Shown here: positions 60,693 to 64,000 of the stretch, one piece after another
How the letters are laid out: the number at the start of each line of letters is the position of its first letter
Position numbering within the stretch: position 1 is the stretch's first letter
DNA from: GCA-2733415 sp964276095
GTDB taxonomy: Bacteria > Bacteroidota > Bacteroidia > Flavobacteriales > Flavobacteriaceae
Assembly: GCA_964276095.1 (NCBI GenBank)
Contig: CAXYDR010000003.1
Span: forward strand, 1,302,001-1,366,000
Reading direction: 5' to 3'
Length of the DNA stretch: 64,000 nucleotides
Notes under the pieces: model-generated
What the model saw: only the letters and a program-made list of their open reading frames with translations
What the model was told of the DNA's origin: nothing
Database searches by the model: none
Program-made: the position numbers and the translations under genes

Positions 60693-61580
60693 ATGAAACT
60701 AATCATCAGTAATTTAACTAAGACCTATAAAAACGGGGTAAAAGCAACAGATAATTTAAGCATAGAAATAGGAACAGGAATGTTCGGGTTGTTAGGTCCC
60801 AACGGAGCTGGTAAATCTTCTTTAATGCGAACTATTGCTACATTACAAAGCCCGGATAGTGGAACAATTACTTTTGGTGATATAAATGTGCTTGAGGATA
60901 ATATGAGCCTGCGTAAAGTGTTAGGGTACTTACCACAGTCGTTTGGTGTATATCCAAAAATGTCAGCGGAAGATTTATTAGATTACTTTGCTACTTTAAA
61001 AGGAATTAGCTCAAAAACAGAAAGACAACAGATTGTAAAGGAGGTATTAGAAATTACTAACCTATATGAGGTTCGTAAAAAAAATGTAGCTGGATATTCA
61101 GGAGGAATGAAGCAACGTTTTGGAATTGCTCAATTGTTATTAAACAACCCGAAATTAATTATTGTTGATGAACCAACAGCAGGATTAGATCCGGCTGAAC
61201 GTCATCGTTTTTTAAATGTATTACGTGAAGTAGGTACTAATAGTACAGTTATATTTTCAACACACATTGTTGAAGATGTAAAAGAGCTTTGTAATGAAAT
61301 GGCTATTTTAAATGGTGGTAGAATACTAAAACATACCACTCCTTTAGAAGCAACAAAGGAAATAGAAGGTCAAATTTGGACTAAAATCATTGAACGTGAT
61401 GATTTAGAAGGAATTGAAAAAACATATAACGTATTATCATCAAACTACAATCAAGATAATACATTGAATGTACGTGTACATGCTACAGAAAAACCAGCAG
61501 ATGGTTTTGTACAAACCGCAGCACAATTAGACGATGTGTATTTTATAGCTTTAAAACAAGATGAGCCAGTAATGGCATAA
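60693..61580 (+). CDS. ABC transporter ATP-binding protein
   Basis: 295 residues. Walker A is GPNGAGKSS, the Q-loop region is LGYLPQSFGVYPKMSAEDLLDYFA, the signature loop is YSGGMKQRFGIAQ, Walker B is LIIVDEPTAGLDP, and the switch histidine is in FSTHIVEDV. A C-terminal extension (about 225-295) follows, as in many ABC-2 type ATPases. It lies 39 bp before the permease-M1 aminopeptidase gene and belongs to the same unit. A loose TAACCTTTG element at 60660-60668 may be its promoter. The resemblance to GldA is only that of the general ABC-2 group. Confidence 0.93.
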   Translation: MKLIISNLTKTYKNGVKATDNLSIEIGTGMFGLLGPNGAGKSSLMRTIATLQSPDSGTITFGDINVLEDNMSLRKVLGYLPQSFGVYPKMSAEDLLDYFATLKGISSKTERQQIVKEVLEITNLYEVRKKNVAGYSGGMKQRFGIAQLLLNNPKLIIVDEPTAGLDPAERHRFLNVLREVGTNSTVIFSTHIVEDVKELCNEMAILNGGRILKHTTPLEATKEIEGQIWTKIIERDDLEGIEKTYNVLSSNYNQDNTLNVRVHATEKPADGFVQTAAQLDDVYFIALKQDEPVMA

Positions 61581-61619
61581 TTCAATTTTAAAGTAATTTT
61601 TAATCTATAAAAAACACTT

Positions 61620-64000
61620 ATGTTTTCTACAATATTTTTACACGAATTAAAATACTGGTTAAAGAAACCAGTCACATATATTTACGCAGCAATTTTCTTC
61701 GTATTAGCTGTATTTATGTCTGCGAGTACTGCAGGTATATTTGATTTTTTAACTGTTTCTGCAGGCTCATCAAAAATTGTAAACTCTCCTTTAGGTATTA
61801 ATGGGTTGTTTTCTGGACTAACAGTACTGGTTTTCTTTTTGTTTCCATCTATTATAGGAGCTTCTATATACAGGGATTACAAAAGTGAAATGCATACCAT
61901 TCTATATTCTTATCCATTCACGAAGCTTAATTATTTATTTGCTAAGTTTTTAAGTTCTCTAACGATTGTAACTTTAATAGTTTTATCAATAGGAGTGGGA
62001 ATGGCTATAGGTTTTAGATTGCCTGGAACGAATCAAGAAATTGTTGGAGCGTTTCATATAATGTCTTATTTAAATGCATATGTTGTATTTATAATACCGA
62101 ATGTTTTTCTGTTTGGAGCAATTGTATTTGCTGTTGTAACCTTTACAAGAAACATTTCAGCAGGTTTTATTACTGTGGTAGTATTGATGTTTATTCAAGG
62201 TTTAACAGCTGGTTTATTATCAGAAGAAGAGCATCGTTTTATAGCTGCTTTAGTTGATCCTTTTGGAGAGGCAGCAACTAGTTTTTATACCAGATACTGG
62301 ACAGTTGCAGAACAGAACGAATTGTCATTGCCAATAAAAGAAATGGTTATTTATAACCGATTATTATGGATGACGGTTGCGAGTGTAGTTTTTGGCTTAG
62401 TTTTTAAATATTTTTCATTCAGTCAAAATGCGCTTACATTTAGCTTTAAAAAGGTAAAATCAGAGAGAGCAACTAAATCAAATTTTGGTGGAGTAACACG
62501 AATTAACTTACCAAAAGTAACATATGATTTCTCATTCATACAGAACTTAAAGGCGACTTGGAAATTCTCTAATATAGATTTTAAATACATTGTAAAGAGC
62601 TGGCCATTTATAAGTATTGTATTAGTAGGACTAATCATTGCTTTAATAAGCTTATCTAACTTAGGAAACTTATTTGGGACTCAAACACTTCCTGTAACTT
62701 GGAAAACAATTAGAGGCGCAAGCAATTCATTTTCATTAGCAATAAATATCATTACGTTTTTATATGCTGGAATGTTGGTGCATAGAGCAAAAATTGCAAA
62801 AGCAAATCATTTGATAGATGTTACTCCAATACCAAACTGGGTATTGTTAAGTTCAAAATTACTTGCGTTATTGAAAATGCAAATGGTATTATTAGCTGTA
62901 ATTATGGCTTCTGGGATTATCTTCCAAATGTATAATGGGTATTATAATTTTGAAATAGGTCATTATATATATGACTTATATGTATTGAATTTCATTCACT
63001 TTATAATCTGGGCTTTATTAGCGTTGTTTATACAAACATTAATAGGAAACCCATATTTAGGATTGTTTATAATGTTATTGATTTCTATTGGGATGCCATT
63101 TTTAAGATTTGCAGGTATTGAACAATCAATTTTTAAGTATAATCAAGGACCAAGTTTTTCATATTCTGATATGAATGAATATGGTTTGTCCGTAGATAAA
63201 TACTTAATTTATAAAGTATATTGGTTAATGGGTGGATTGATTGCTTTAATATTAGCTGGATTGTTCTGGGTAAGAGGTTTACCACATTCATTTAAAGAAC
63301 GTTTACAAATAGCTAAGTCTAGATTTAAAGGAGCTTCTTTAATTGGATTTGTAGTATTGTTGATCAGTTTTATAGGCTTAGGATCTATTATTTATCACGA
63401 AAATAATGTGGAAAATAAATATACATCTTCTAAAGAAAGTGAAAAGCAACAAGTAACTTGGGAAAAGAAGTATAAAAAGTATGAAAATGCTGCTCAACCA
63501 AGAATTGTAGCAGTAAATGTGAATGTAAACATTTTCCCTAAAAAGTTGAATTTTACAGCTTCAGGAGATTATGTTATGGTTAATAAAACCAATCAAGTAA
63601 TTGATAGTCTTTTATTAAATCATAATAGGTTTCCAAGTACATTTAAGTTCAATAGAGAAACGAAATTGGTATCAGAAGATACGCTGTACAATTTCGATAT
63701 TTATACGCTGAAACAACCTTTGCAACCAGGAGATAGTATTCAATTACACTTTACGGTTAAGAACAAAGAAAATACACTATTACGTAAACATTCACCAGTT
63801 AGAAATAACGGAACATTTATGAATAATATGGAGTTGTTTCCATCGTTAGGATATAGTGGTGGAGAATTACAAGATGATAAGGTAAGAGAGAAATATGGTT
63901 TGCCTAAAAACAAGTTGCGTCCACATCCGTCTGATTCTACAGCATTAGGAAATACTTATATCGCAAAAGATGCTGATTGGATAGATTTTGAGGCTACTGT
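61620..64000 (+). CDS. ABC-2 permease fused to M1-family aminopeptidase, 3' truncated
   Basis: The frame from the ATG at 61620 is open for 793 codons to the window edge, so the gene is cut at its 3' end. Residues 1 to about 600 form about twelve transmembrane helices in two blocks (FSTIFLHELKYWLKKPVTYIY, PSIIGASIYRDYKSEMHTILYSYP, a second block after about 320). From about 620 a periplasmic part begins (RIVAVNVNVNIFPKKLNFTASGDYVMVNKT), with FNFDIYT-like beta strands and MNNMELFPSLGYSGGEL, which match the N-terminal domain of M1 aminopeptidases in known permease/M1 fusions. The HEXXH zinc site would lie beyond the edge and is not seen. Together with the upstream ATPase it forms an exporter coupled to a peptidase. 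Confidence 0.88.
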   Translation, partial: MFSTIFLHELKYWLKKPVTYIYAAIFFVLAVFMSASTAGIFDFLTVSAGSSKIVNSPLGINGLFSGLTVLVFFLFPSIIGASIYRDYKSEMHTILYSYPFTKLNYLFAKFLSSLTIVTLIVLSIGVGMAIGFRLPGTNQEIVGAFHIMSYLNAYVVFIIPNVFLFGAIVFAVVTFTRNISAGFITVVVLMFIQGLTAGLLSEEEHRFIAALVDPFGEAATSFYTRYWTVAEQNELSLPIKEMVIYNRLLWMTVASVVFGLVFKYFSFSQNALTFSFKKVKSERATKSNFGGVTRINLPKVTYDFSFIQNLKATWKFSNIDFKYIVKSWPFISIVLVGLIIALISLSNLGNLFGTQTLPVTWKTIRGASNSFSLAINIITFLYAGMLVHRAKIAKANHLIDVTPIPNWVLLSSKLLALLKMQMVLLAVIMASGIIFQMYNGYYNFEIGHYIYDLYVLNFIHFIIWALLALFIQTLIGNPYLGLFIMLLISIGMPFLRFAGIEQSIFKYNQGPSFSYSDMNEYGLSVDKYLIYKVYWLMGGLIALILAGLFWVRGLPHSFKERLQIAKSRFKGASLIGFVVLLISFIGLGSIIYHENNVENKYTSSKESEKQQVTWEKKYKKYENAAQPRIVAVNVNVNIFPKKLNFTASGDYVMVNKTNQVIDSLLLNHNRFPSTFKFNRETKLVSEDTLYNFDIYTLKQPLQPGDSIQLHFTVKNKENTLLRKHSPVRNNGTFMNNMELFPSLGYSGGELQDDKVREKYGLPKNKLRPHPSDSTALGNTYIAKDADWIDFEAT

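Overview
The window looks like the chromosome of a member of the Flavobacteriaceae (Bacteroidota), possibly near Tenacibaculum or Polaribacter; the genus is a guess. Evidence: strongly AT-rich DNA, few clear Shine-Dalgarno sites, many TTTG-N16-18-TAnnTTTG promoter elements typical of Bacteroidota, type IX secretion and gliding genes (SprE/PorW, PorP/SprF, a giant adhesin with a type B C-terminal domain), and a split ATP synthase operon without beta and epsilon genes. I saw no rRNA, tRNA, CRISPR array, transposase or phage module.

Region 1 (1-15000) is a surface-polysaccharide locus. It holds a truncated membrane protein, four glycosyltransferases, an EpsG-like polymerase, two different lipid-linked initiating transferases (WecA-like and WcaJ-like), a UDP-GlcNAc 4,6-dehydratase, an EpsN/PglE-like aminotransferase, Ugd and UDP-glucuronate decarboxylase (a route to UDP-xylose), and a PaaK/CapK-like adenylating enzyme. 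A YceI lipoprotein sits among the sugar genes. Region 2 (15061-22657) holds purD, two small flavobacterial membrane families, a DUF4254/GT9 pair, a secreted protein with a self-cleaving S74 chaperone domain, and a PaaE-like ferredoxin reductase.

Region 3 (22744-28790) is a PadR-controlled operon: a perfect 25-bp palindrome on the padR promoter, PadR, four paralogous membrane proteins with a HAAS-like N-terminal motif, a DUF2059 protein inside the array, and an ABC-2 exporter. Region 4 (29001-37969) links sprE, a bactofilin and the ATP synthase genes (atpZ-like, AtpI-like, atpB, E, F, H, A, G). The gaps atpB-atpE, atpE-atpF and atpA-atpG each carry marked RNA hairpins, including a run of five small ones before atpE.

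Region 5 (38651-41910, minus strand) is a compact four-gene operon: a coiled-coil protein, a longin/roadblock-like partner, a Ras-like small GTPase with an unusual switch II, and a soluble hybrid histidine kinase. I consider it the best candidate for a poorly described system. Region 6 (42296-60572) is divergent from it and encodes a 5,095-residue adhesin (about 15 PKD-like and 26 DUF11 domains, T9SS type B C-terminus), a PorP/SprF-family protein and an OmpA-family protein. The adhesin gene contains 3.6 near-identical tandem copies of a 2,097-bp unit in an A-B-A-B order. The window ends (60693-64000) in an ABC ATPase and a permease fused to an M1 aminopeptidase, cut by the right edge.
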